DNA from: Pseudomonadota bacterium | GTDB taxonomy: Bacteria; Pseudomonadota; Alphaproteobacteria; UBA828 | Assembly (NCBI GenBank): GCA_027624955.1 | Contig: JAQBTG010000012.1 | Coordinates: forward strand, 21,760 to 85,759 | DNA: 64,000 nt | Direction of reading: 5' to 3' | Part shown: positions 7,981 to 15,470 of the stretch, piece by piece | Position numbering within the stretch: position 1 is the stretch's first letter | Layout of the letters: each line of letters starts with the position of its first letter | Program-made: the position numbers and the translations under genes | Notes under the pieces: generated by a model | Told to the model about the DNA's origin: nothing | What the model saw: the letters and a program-made list of their open reading frames with translations, nothing else | Databases searched by the model: none

Positions 7981-8439
7981 TTAGGCCGCCTTAGTTTCCA
8001 GCTGCGCCGCGCTGCCAATTTCAATTTTGCGCGGCTTTTTCTCTTCCGGCACCTCGCGCGCGAGAACGATGGTGAGCAACCCATCCTCAAGGCCCGCATT
8101 TACCACTTTGATATAGTCCGCCAACTGGAAGCGCCGCTCAAAGGCGCGTTTGGCGATACCCTGGTAAAGCAAACCCTTGTTATCATTTTCCGCTTGTTTG
8201 TGAGCCCGTCCGGTCACGGACAAGGTATTTTCGTGCACGACGACATCGACGTCATCTGCCCTGAATCCGGCGACAGCCATGGTGACTCGGTAATCATCCT
8301 CGCCGCTTTGCTCTATATTGTAGGGCGGATAGGAAATGTCGCTATCGGCATATTGAGCCGAATTGTTGAGCATACGGGTGACGCGGTCAAAGCCGACGGC
8401 TGTGCGAAACAGGGGAGAGAGGTCATAAGCTGAACGCAT
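7981..8439 (-). CDS. Small heat-shock protein, Hsp20/IbpA family
   Basis: This 152-residue alpha-crystallin-type chaperone has an N-terminal arm (MRSAYDLSPLFRTAVGFDR, typical of IbpA-like proteins of alphaproteobacteria), an alpha-crystallin domain from about residue 35 with PPYNI, VAGF and the C-terminal signature AGLEDGLLTIVL, and a basic tail PRKIEIG carrying an I-x-I motif. Such proteins hold unfolding proteins as cytoplasmic oligomers. The ATG at 8439 is chosen because GGAGG lies eight bases upstream; an in-frame ATG at 8460 falls inside the regulatory hairpin. Expression is predicted to be heat-induced at two levels: a sigma-32-type promoter and a ROSE-like RNA thermometer. Confidence 0.92.
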   Translation of the reverse strand: MRSAYDLSPLFRTAVGFDRVTRMLNNSAQYADSDISYPPYNIEQSGEDDYRVTMAVAGFRADDVDVVVHENTLSVTGRAHKQAENDNKGLLYQGIAKRAFERRFQLADYIKVVNAGLEDGLLTIVLAREVPEEKKPRKIEIGSAAQLETKAA

Positions 8440-8441
8440 TG

Positions 8442-8464
8442 GATATCCTCCATTGAGCAATATC
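8442..8464 (-). promoter_or_regulatory. ROSE-like RNA thermometer hairpin covering the hsp20 ribosome-binding site
   Basis: On the minus strand the leader ends with GATATTGCTC, loop AATG, then GAGGATATC, just before the ATG at 8439. GATAT pairs with ATATC, T-G, and CTC pairs with GAG, leaving one bulged G. The hairpin traps the Shine-Dalgarno GGAGG (plus-strand 8447-8451). The TTGCT opposite the SD matches the U(U/C)GCU signature of ROSE elements, which repress alphaproteobacterial hsp20 mRNAs at low temperature. The leader length of about 100 nt also fits ROSE. Known: ROSE function. Inferred: that this copy works. Confidence 0.65.
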
Positions 8465-8549
8465 TTGGCGGGCCACTATGGCGCTTTGGACGAGCCATAT
8501 TGGCCCCGCCTGTTAAAAGCAGCCCCATCATGGCGACTGCCTGAGTAGA

Positions 8550-8577
8550 ATGTGGGGAGTTTTTAGCGTCGTTCAAG
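8550..8577 (-). promoter_or_regulatory. Sigma-32 (RpoH)-type promoter of hsp20
   Basis: On the minus strand CTTGAA (plus 8572-8577) is followed after 14 bases by CCCCACAT (plus 8550-8557). This closely matches the heat-shock promoter pattern CTTGAA-N14-CCCCAT. Transcription would start near 8543, giving a leader of about 104 bases that ends in the ROSE-like hairpin. Confidence 0.65.
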
Positions 8578-8820
8578 ATGTGTCGAAGTCAGTTATCAGG
8601 GCCAATAATCGTTCGACATATCGGGCCGCTATTTTTCTGGCCAGACCGTAATGGCGCTCTGCAAAAGGTCTCTCCGCTAGGTACGGTATGCGGTACGGTC
8701 CCAGATTCAGTTCTACCGTATGCGAAAATCCCGGTATGCCAACGCTGGGCGCAAATCCGACCGTGGGATACACGCTTCGAGAGGAGATTCCCTGAGGAAT
8801 GACTTCATCGTGGCATGGGG
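8578..8820. other. Spacer between hsp20 promoter and FIST gene
   Basis: About 240 bases without a gene I can support. A minus-strand frame of 66 codons (8573-8773, GTG start) follows the FIST gene and could be a small partner or a gene remnant, but it lacks a ribosome-binding site, runs into the hsp20 -35 element and matches no family I know. Confidence 0.3.
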
Positions 8821-9942
8821 CTAGGTAAACAGGGTCAGCACGCCGGTATAGGTGTAAAGGCGTCCGTGAGATATTTCGCCATTGCAGAAAAAACCCACCA
8901 AGGGCACGTCACCCAACTCGCGCTCGATTATTTTTAGTTCTTGCGACGCGTTGCCGAACATATTGGGACCGCGCGCCAAGCAGGAAAAATAAATACCGCC
9001 CTTCGGTGTCGTTGCCGTCCGTTTCTTTAAATCGGACAGCATGCGCACGAGATCGGCCTCAGCCGCTTGCGCGTCGCGGCGGCAAAATTGCACCGATTGT
9101 CCGGTTTCGACGATTTCGCCGATGGCCACGAGCTGCCGCTCAACGTCGATTCCCGTAAGATTTCGAACCAGATAGTCGCCAGTATCGGAATTTGCGATGG
9201 GCAGGGCAGCAAAAATATATCCCGCGACGCGCTGCAGGTCGCGCGACAGGAGGTCGCCGACATCCTCCTTGAAAACTTCGAGTGCAGGGCGACCGTCCAG
9301 TTCGATGAGGACATTTTCTTCGCATGCCGTTATCTGATGGCGGGGCGCGATCGGCATGCAACTTTGGCTGAGGGCGGTGACGATGGGAACATCTTCAGCC
9401 AGCAAGACGCCCGATACCCCACCGTCGCACACATTACCGGAGATCTGTGAAAGCTCGCCACGGGAAGACGTCAGTCCGCCGACAAGAAATCCGTTCAATT
9501 GGTCAGCAAGCCCCGCGATGATCTCGGGAATTTCGCTATTGCGTGGGTCGCCATGTACGACCGCAAATCTGCTTTGCCGGGATTTAGCCCAACTGGCAAT
9601 CGCGGGCGGCAAGGTATCCGGGCGGTTCAGCGAGTCCAGCAAGCGAAACCCATCTTGCGGCAATTCGGCCACCAGCACGGCCAATGCAGGTTGGTTAAAA
9701 TATTCATGGCCGGTCGCGCATATGCCCATGCCGACGCTGCCGACCCAATCGGCGATGGCCGTCTTCTTGCGCAACAGAGCAAGAATGTTTTTCGCATCAC
9801 CGGACAAACTGTCGGTCATGTAAATTAGGCCCAGATTTTCAAATCCAGGGCGATTTTCCAAGCCGCTCAATTCCGCAATGCACTGCTCGGTGATCGTTTT
9901 CCAATCCGTGCCGGAAGCATGGGCGAGTGTGAACCTATCCAT
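8821..9942 (-). CDS. FIST-domain sensory protein
   Basis: This 373-residue protein has an N-terminal FIST_N region (residues 1 to about 200, with LGLIYMTDS, VGSVGMGICATG and the GFLVGGLTSSRG segment) and a FIST_C region (about 215-370, with the characteristic ending VPLVGFFCNGEISHG-x-x-x-YTGVLTLF). FIST domains are proposed to bind small ligands such as amino acids and are often linked to chemotaxis or signalling proteins. Here it stands alone with no kinase, cyclase or receptor nearby. No signal peptide or membrane segment is visible, so it is cytoplasmic. It follows the amidase gene on the same strand by about 58 bases; shared transcription, and a link to amino-acid or amide sensing, are possible but speculative. 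Confidence 0.85.
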   Translation of the reverse strand: MDRFTLAHASGTDWKTITEQCIAELSGLENRPGFENLGLIYMTDSLSGDAKNILALLRKKTAIADWVGSVGMGICATGHEYFNQPALAVLVAELPQDGFRLLDSLNRPDTLPPAIASWAKSRQSRFAVVHGDPRNSEIPEIIAGLADQLNGFLVGGLTSSRGELSQISGNVCDGGVSGVLLAEDVPIVTALSQSCMPIAPRHQITACEENVLIELDGRPALEVFKEDVGDLLSRDLQRVAGYIFAALPIANSDTGDYLVRNLTGIDVERQLVAIGEIVETGQSVQFCRRDAQAAEADLVRMLSDLKKRTATTPKGGIYFSCLARGPNMFGNASQELKIIERELGDVPLVGFFCNGEISHGRLYTYTGVLTLFT

Positions 9943-10000
9943 CGAACAGCGTCAACTCCTTCGCCAAATTTGATGACTGTGTATTGGCGAGATAACACAT

Positions 10001-11317
10001 TCAGGCGTCTGCCAAGAATTGTCCGAGCCAGGAAGCGGCGCGAAGGACGGTTGCATCATCGCCACCCCGGCCGACTAATTGAACGCCGAGCGGTAAGCCG
10101 TTGGCGCCGGCCAGGCCCGGCACATTGACTGCGGGCACACCGAGCGTTGTCCAGGCGAGGGTGAGGAGGCGGCTCCCCGTATTGTCCAAACCAAGCGGCG
10201 CTTCGCCCGGCGCGGGTGCCGTAATTGCGGCGTCGAAATCGGCCATGACCTCTGTGAATGCCATTCGCATGGCGTAAATCCGCGCCCGCATGTGCAGGTA
10301 ATCGTCAGCGCCAATGCTTCGTCCTTTTACCAGCCTAGCGCGCAGCATCTCTGAAAGCATCGGACCACCACGTTGCATGAGTGGCCACATATTGTGCCCA
10401 ATTTCTGCAAACATAACGATCTGATGCGCCTCGACGATATCGTCAAAATTTTTGCCCATGTCGCGTGGTTCGGCGCCGAGCTCAGCTGCCAGTTTTTCGT
10501 AGCGCGCCGCACAATCGGGTTCCATCTCACCCCATGTCGGGCCGCGCAGGAAGGCGAGGCGCGGGCGCGCAAGCTGCCCTTTGAGCGCCGCGCTGAGCCG
10601 TGTCGGTGCTTGCCCTTGAGCATAGGGGTCGCTGCCGTCATCCCCAGACATCACATCTATCGCCAGCGCTAAATCGTTCGGCGAATTAGCGAAGGCGCCG
10701 ACATGGTCCAGCGTTTCAGAGAGTTTCAGCACGCCGGTGCAGGGAATGGTCCCGAGACTTGGCATCATCGCCCAGACGCCACAAAAGGCGGCCGGGCGAA
10801 TAATCGACCCGGCCGTTTGCGTCCCGAGCGCCAGTGGCACCATGCCGGCCGCGACCGCCGCGGCCGACCCGCTCGAGGAGCCGCCCGGGGTGCGCCCTAA
10901 ATCATGTGGGTTCCGTGTGCCGCGCGAAGCGCCGCAGGCGCATTCCGTGGTGACGGTTTTGCCAAGGATAACGGCTCCGGCCAGTCGCAACCGCGTCACC
11001 ACCGTCGCATCCGCCGCCGGCATCCGGCCGCGGTCAGCTTCTGTGCCGTTTTCGCTCGGCTGGTCGCAGGTATCAATAATATCTTTGACCCCGACCGGGA
11101 CGCCGGCCAAGGCGCCACCTAAGGCATCCCCCACGCCATACACTGGGCCCGCCTGGTCGATAGCACCCGCCTGGCTCGCCGCAAGATCCCAGTCCAAATG
11201 CCGCCATGCCCCGATTTGCCGCTCGTTGGCGGAGATCCGGGTTTTGGCGTCTTGCACCTGCTGCTCTGCACTTGAAGCGCCCGATCTGACTTCGGCGGCT
11301 GTTTCCGCCGCGCTCAT
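10001..11317 (-). CDS. Amidase, amidase-signature family
   Basis: This 438-residue protein has the Ser-cisSer-Lys triad of the amidase signature family: K78 in VGVKDIID, cis-Ser S147 in PGGSSSGSAAA and nucleophile S171 in TQTAGSIIRPA, with spacings of 69 and 24 as in malonamidase E2. It hydrolyses an amide or ester bond in the cytoplasm; the substrate cannot be told. The length is shorter than GatA, and no gatB or gatC is nearby, so a GatA role is unlikely. An upstream in-frame ATG at 11350 would add 11 residues with no homology; the start at 11317 (MSAAET) is preferred. It is probably co-transcribed with the downstream FIST gene. Confidence 0.85.
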   Translation of the reverse strand: MSAAETAAEVRSGASSAEQQVQDAKTRISANERQIGAWRHLDWDLAASQAGAIDQAGPVYGVGDALGGALAGVPVGVKDIIDTCDQPSENGTEADRGRMPAADATVVTRLRLAGAVILGKTVTTECACGASRGTRNPHDLGRTPGGSSSGSAAAVAAGMVPLALGTQTAGSIIRPAAFCGVWAMMPSLGTIPCTGVLKLSETLDHVGAFANSPNDLALAIDVMSGDDGSDPYAQGQAPTRLSAALKGQLARPRLAFLRGPTWGEMEPDCAARYEKLAAELGAEPRDMGKNFDDIVEAHQIVMFAEIGHNMWPLMQRGGPMLSEMLRARLVKGRSIGADDYLHMRARIYAMRMAFTEVMADFDAAITAPAPGEAPLGLDNTGSRLLTLAWTTLGVPAVNVPGLAGANGLPLGVQLVGRGGDDATVLRAASWLGQFLADA

Positions 11318-11510
11318 GCAGGAATGCCGGGCTATGGTACTTTTCTTCATATCGATCTTAACTTTGAATGTGCGGGATTATTAAGTGAGCCTAGTGCGTG
11401 CGTCCGTCGGCGGTAAACTGAAAAAGTCCGGTGGCGGCGAATTATCTATGGCATCCGTTGCTGTGAAATCGGTGTAGGGTTCTGCTCCGGTTCGTAAAAG
11501 TCGGGCGCGA

Positions 11511-12224
11511 ATGACCTCAGAACATTTTCAGTTCGGCACTGACATCGAAGCGTTGGCGCGCCTGGTTCCTCTCCAGGGCCGGCGCTTTGTCCATGTCGGG
11601 TGTGGCGATGGCGCGCTCTCGTTTGCGTTGGCGAAGCGTGGGGCGTCTATGTTGGGTGTTGAGAGCGATCCGGAACGGGCGCGGGAAAATCGTGCCTTGG
11701 GCAGCGTTCAGGGGGTGACTCTCGCCGAAGGCTACGCACAAAACCTGCCGCAAAACGACGGCACAGTTGACGGCGTGATTATGTTGGATTTTCTGAGCCG
11801 TGTGGATGCAGTTGATATGGATGACTGCCTGACGGAGGCGTGCCGCGTTTTAAAAGAAAATGATGGGCTTCTTTATGTCGGTGACAATGATTCGAGCGGT
11901 TTTTACGATGACATGGTGCGCATGTTTTATGACAACAGCGCCGAGCGGACATGGGCGCTGGATGCGTTGCGACGGTTGCCGCATGATGTCGCCTCCTCAG
12001 TGCGCGAAATTCACTATGTCTTAAAGCGCCAATTTACTGATTTCGAAAGCTTCGCCGGTAGTTTCTTGGCCCTCAACGAAACTCGGTTAATGATCGAGAA
12101 CATGAATAGTGCGCACGTCAGGACCGTGTTCGAGCAGGGCCGCAAAGGAAATATTTTCGAGTTTGAGCAGGCTAGGCGTGTCAATCTTTACCGCACTGGT
12201 ACTTTTGCGCCCGTCGGCGCTTGA
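11511..12224 (+). CDS. Class I SAM-dependent methyltransferase
   Basis: This 237-residue protein has a Rossmann-type methyltransferase core. Motif I is VHVGCGDGALSFALA (residues about 27-41), the acidic end of strand 2 is GVESDPERA, motif IV is VDGVIMLDFLSRV, and a post-motif ACRVLKENDGLLYVGDND follows. The second half is lineage-specific and helical. Substrate unknown; by family it could act on a small molecule, quinone or lipid. It is followed directly by nnr (stop TGA, next in-frame ATG 19 bases on), so the two are probably one transcript. The divergent region behind it is shared with the amidase gene. Confidence 0.8.
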   Translation: MTSEHFQFGTDIEALARLVPLQGRRFVHVGCGDGALSFALAKRGASMLGVESDPERARENRALGSVQGVTLAEGYAQNLPQNDGTVDGVIMLDFLSRVDAVDMDDCLTEACRVLKENDGLLYVGDNDSSGFYDDMVRMFYDNSAERTWALDALRRLPHDVASSVREIHYVLKRQFTDFESFAGSFLALNETRLMIENMNSAHVRTVFEQGRKGNIFEFEQARRVNLYRTGTFAPVGA

Positions 12225-12242
12225 TTGCGGGTTCACATAGCC

Positions 12243-13742
12243 ATGAGAAAATCCGAATTATTGTCCATTGAGCAACTATATGCCGCCGATGCGGAAACCA
12301 TTGCGCTCGGCACGCCGGGTATTCAACTTATGGAGAATGCCGGGCAGGCCATTACCCGCGAGATACGCAAGCGCTGGCAGCCTTGCTCAGTATCGGTGCT
12401 CTGTGGCCCGGGAAACAACGGCGGCGATGGATTTGTTGTGGCCCGTATGTTGCAAGATGCCGGATGGCCCGTGCGTTTGGCGTTGCTCGGGGAAGTAGAG
12501 CGTTTGCAGGGGGATGCCGCGATTGCCGCTTCCCAATGGCAGGGCGCCACCGAAGTGCTCAACATGGGCATTCTCGACGATACGGAACTAGTCATAGATG
12601 CGTTGTTTGGCGCCGGGCTTGGTCGCGCTTTGGATGGCGATGTGCGTGGGGTGGTGGAGGAAATCAACCGCCGCCACATCACGTGCGTAGCGGTGGATAT
12701 ACCAAGCGGTGTGCATGGCGACAGCGGATTAATTCTCGGCACTGCCGTTCAGGCAACTTTGACCGTGACATTTTGCCGCCGCAAGCCGGGCCACCTTCTA
12801 TTACCCGGCCGCTTGCGCGCCGGTGAAGTTGTTTGCGCCGACATCGGCATTCCTGATTCGGTCGTCGACGGAAAAGGCATTATGTTGCATGAAAACAATC
12901 CTAGTGCTTGGCTGCAGAATTATCCGTGGCCGAGTACGGATGGGCATAAATTTGACCGCGGCCACGCTTTAGTGATCGGCGGCCCTGCGGCCAGCTCGGG
13001 TGCCGCCCGTTTAGCGGCGCGAGCCGCCTTACGCGTCGGTGCAGGGCTTGTCACCGTCATCGCGCCTGAAGCGGCACTCGGGATTTACGCGGCGCAATTG
13101 ACCGCCGTCATGGTCGCGCCGTTGGAAGAGTTGGGCAAACAACTGCGCGACCTTCGCAAGAATGTGGTGCTGATCGGCCCGGGCTGCGGCGTTGGCTCCG
13201 ACACCCGCCAACGGGTGTCGGACATCCTGGCCGCGAAACGCCGATGCGTTCTTGACGCGGATGCGTTGACTTCCTACAAAAACATGCCAAATCAATTGTT
13301 TGAACAAATAGATTCAGAAATGATATTAACGCCACATGAGGGCGAATTCAGCCGCCTGTTTAACGGCGGCAGTGACCACAATGACCGGGAGGAAATCGGC
13401 AAGGTATGTCGCGCCCGCGCGGCGGCGGCGCAAAGTGGGGCGGTAGTGATCCTAAAAGGCGGAGATACGGTCATCGCAGCGCCTGACGGCCGCGCCGCGA
13501 TTAACGCCAATGCTCCGGCCGAGCTAGCTACGGCCGGGGCCGGAGATGTTCTAGCGGGATTCGCATTGGGACTGCTGGCCCAGGGCATGAAAACGTTCGA
13601 AGCCGCTTGCGCTGCGGTTTGGCTGCACGGCGCTACGGCCGGGCGATTCGGCCCTGGGCTCATCGCCGAGGACTTGTCTGAACAATTACCAGCCGAGCTT
13701 GCCGTTCTGAGACGAATGGCTGCGCAAGGACATACGCAGTGA
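12243..13742 (+). CDS. nnr: Bifunctional NAD(P)HX epimerase / ADP-dependent NAD(P)HX dehydratase
   Basis: This 499-residue repair enzyme carries a YjeF_N epimerase domain (residues about 1-210; ENAGQAI, GPGNNGGDGFVVAR, DALFGAGLGR, DIPSGVHGDSG) fused to a ribokinase-like ADP-dependent dehydratase domain (about 225-495; GHALVIGG, LDADAL, LTPHEGEFSRL, LKGGDTVIA and TAGAGDVLAG). Together they restore hydrated, damaged NADH and NADPH. The ATG at 12243 is chosen; an in-frame TTG at 12225 directly follows the previous stop and is less likely. The stop overlaps the GTG of the next gene by four bases, so nnr and malonyl-CoA decarboxylase are translationally coupled. Confidence 0.93.
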   Translation: MRKSELLSIEQLYAADAETIALGTPGIQLMENAGQAITREIRKRWQPCSVSVLCGPGNNGGDGFVVARMLQDAGWPVRLALLGEVERLQGDAAIAASQWQGATEVLNMGILDDTELVIDALFGAGLGRALDGDVRGVVEEINRRHITCVAVDIPSGVHGDSGLILGTAVQATLTVTFCRRKPGHLLLPGRLRAGEVVCADIGIPDSVVDGKGIMLHENNPSAWLQNYPWPSTDGHKFDRGHALVIGGPAASSGAARLAARAALRVGAGLVTVIAPEAALGIYAAQLTAVMVAPLEELGKQLRDLRKNVVLIGPGCGVGSDTRQRVSDILAAKRRCVLDADALTSYKNMPNQLFEQIDSEMILTPHEGEFSRLFNGGSDHNDREEIGKVCRARAAAAQSGAVVILKGGDTVIAAPDGRAAINANAPAELATAGAGDVLAGFALGLLAQGMKTFEAACAAVWLHGATAGRFGPGLIAEDLSEQLPAELAVLRRMAAQGHTQ

Positions 13743-15172
13743 ATGCGGGCAACTCTTCCGGCGCTCTGGTGGACCGGACCCTAACAAATATACGCAACGC
13801 CTGGCGCGAGATGACGGATTCTGCCCGCGTCGCGCTGACCGGCTCCGTCCGGCCCGATCTGCCACCCGAAGATTTGGAGCGCATTGAGCGCCAAGTAACC
13901 GCCTGCCTGGAGGGCCGTGGCGGAGAAGTATCTGCTAGAACCCGGGCTGCCGATTTGGGACGCACGTATTTATCTCTCGATCCCACCGGAAGAAAGCGAT
14001 TTTTGAAGCTTTTGGCGCGCTTCGGTGTGAACGATTTAATCTTGGACGAAGCCGCCGAGGCATTGCTTGCGGCGCCTGATCTAATTGGCCGAGAGGTGGC
14101 GTCCCGTCGGCTAAAAACTGCTCTTGTGGCGCCGAGAACGAATCTTCTCCGCCAATTCAGCGCCCTACCCAACGGCGTGAAGTTCCTTGTGGACATGAGG
14201 GCGGAACTGCGCGAGATCAAAGGCGACGATGCAGATCTCGCGGCGCTGGACGCGGATCTAAAGGATTTGCTGTCGTCTTGGTTCGATATCGGCCTCTTGA
14301 ATTTGCAGCGGATTACTTGGAATGCACCGGCTGCGCTGTTGGAGAAATTGGCCGACTATGAGGCAGTCCACGCGATCCTCTCGTGGCAGGATCTGAAGCA
14401 TCGTCTGGATTCCACGGACCGGCGGTTTTATGCATTCTTTCATCCCAATATGGCGGAAGAGCCTCTCATTTTTGTCGAAGTGGCGCTGGTCGAAGGCCTG
14501 GCCGGAAATGTTCAGGAACTGCTCGATGTGAGCGAGCCGAGGAACGCCATAAAATCTGCGGATACCGCGATATTTTACTCCATATCCAACGCCCAACGTG
14601 GTTTGAACGGTATTTCCTTCGGCGGTTTTTTGATCAAACGGGTACTCGATGATGTGACACGGGAATTGCCGGCAATCAAAACGGCAGCGACGCTTTCGCC
14701 GATGCCAGGATTTAGAAAGTGGTTGGAGGACCTCATTGAGACCGACAGTCAATCTGTGCTCACAACGGCTGAGCATCGCGCCCTAAAGGGCGTGGCCGGA
14801 GACCGTCTCGACGATGGCGAGGGATTGTCCACTCTATTGGCGTCGCCCTGGCAGAGTGACAAAAAGGTTGTGGAAGCCCTGCGGCAGCCGTTAACCCGGC
14901 TCGGCGCAACTTATCTGCTGACCGCGCGGGATTCGTTCGATGAGCCGAGCGACCGAGTCGCGCGTTTTCATTTGAGCAACGGCGCGCGAGTCGAACGGCT
15001 TAATTTCCTCGCTGACAGTTCCCTACAGGGAATGAAGCAATCTTATGGAATGATGGTAAATTATCGTTATAAACCAGGTGATATCGAGGCCAATCACGAG
15101 GCGTTTAAAGGCGCGAAACGTATCGTCGCGTCCAGCGCGGTGAAATCCCTTCTGTCCAGACGCGAAAGATAA
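13739..15172 (+). CDS. Malonyl-CoA decarboxylase
   Basis: This 477-residue protein matches malonyl-CoA decarboxylase throughout. An N-terminal helical domain (to about residue 185) is followed by a GNAT-like catalytic domain with FFHPNM and EPLIFVEVALVEG, ADTAIFYSIS-x-x-QRGL-x-GISFG (catalytic Ser in the YSIS segment, 280-283), the FLIKRV helix, TLSPMPGFRKWL, and the catalytic His H411 in ARFHLSNGA. It converts malonyl-CoA to acetyl-CoA and CO2. Usual neighbours of bacterial malonate pathways (matB, malonate carrier) are absent here; instead it sits behind nnr with a GTGA overlap. Without a malonate operon, a role in clearing malonyl-CoA or in methylmalonyl side reactions is possible (inference). 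Confidence 0.88.
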   Translation: MNAGNSSGALVDRTLTNIRNAWREMTDSARVALTGSVRPDLPPEDLERIERQVTACLEGRGGEVSARTRAADLGRTYLSLDPTGRKRFLKLLARFGVNDLILDEAAEALLAAPDLIGREVASRRLKTALVAPRTNLLRQFSALPNGVKFLVDMRAELREIKGDDADLAALDADLKDLLSSWFDIGLLNLQRITWNAPAALLEKLADYEAVHAILSWQDLKHRLDSTDRRFYAFFHPNMAEEPLIFVEVALVEGLAGNVQELLDVSEPRNAIKSADTAIFYSISNAQRGLNGISFGGFLIKRVLDDVTRELPAIKTAATLSPMPGFRKWLEDLIETDSQSVLTTAEHRALKGVAGDRLDDGEGLSTLLASPWQSDKKVVEALRQPLTRLGATYLLTARDSFDEPSDRVARFHLSNGARVERLNFLADSSLQGMKQSYGMMVNYRYKPGDIEANHEAFKGAKRIVASSAVKSLLSRRER

Positions 15173-15247
15173 CGGTACCACGCCGTGGACTTGTTGTTGC
15201 CTTCATGGGTGCTTCGTATGTTATATGGCTCCCGCCGGGACAGCTGG

Positions 15248-15276
15248 TTGAGCCGTTTCCGGCGAAGAATTGTAAT
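15248..15276 (+). promoter_or_regulatory. Candidate promoter of tRNA-Leu
   Basis: TTGAGC (15248-15253) and TGTAAT (15271-15276) with a 17-base spacer end 23 bases before the tRNA 5' end. The placement is right for a tRNA promoter. The rest of 15173-15247 shows nothing clear. Confidence 0.4.
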
Positions 15277-15299
15277 AGATCGCCATGGGGTGAGCACGC

Positions 15300-15384
15300 G
15301 CGGGCGTGGCGGAATTGGTAGACGCGCGTGGTTTAGGACCACGTGGTGAAAGCCTTGGGGGTTCGAGTCCCTTCGCCCGCACCA
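15300..15384 (+). tRNA. tRNA-Leu (anticodon UAG)
   Basis: This 85-nt cloverleaf has acceptor strands GCGGGCG and CGCCCGC, an encoded CCA end, the T-loop GGTTCGAGTCC, a type II variable arm as expected for tRNA-Leu, and an anticodon stem CGTGG/CCACG around TTTAGGA. The anticodon TAG (15334-15336) reads CUA/CUG-type codons. Confidence 0.96.
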
Positions 15385-15470
15385 CCTCTTTGTTTGGCGC
15401 GAATGGACTAAATTTAGTTAATAACGGTTGGCGTTGTTCGAATGGATCGAGAAGCGAGAAACGGTGAGCC

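Noticed and set aside
8573..8773. 66-codon minus-strand frame between the FIST gene and hsp20
   Set aside because: Plausible composition and the right direction to follow the FIST gene, but only a GTG start, no ribosome-binding site, overlap with the hsp20 -35 element and no known family.
15407..15418. Perfect 12-bp palindrome ACTAAATTTAGT after tRNA-Leu
   Set aside because: Could be an operator, but short A/T palindromes occur by chance and no second copy was seen.
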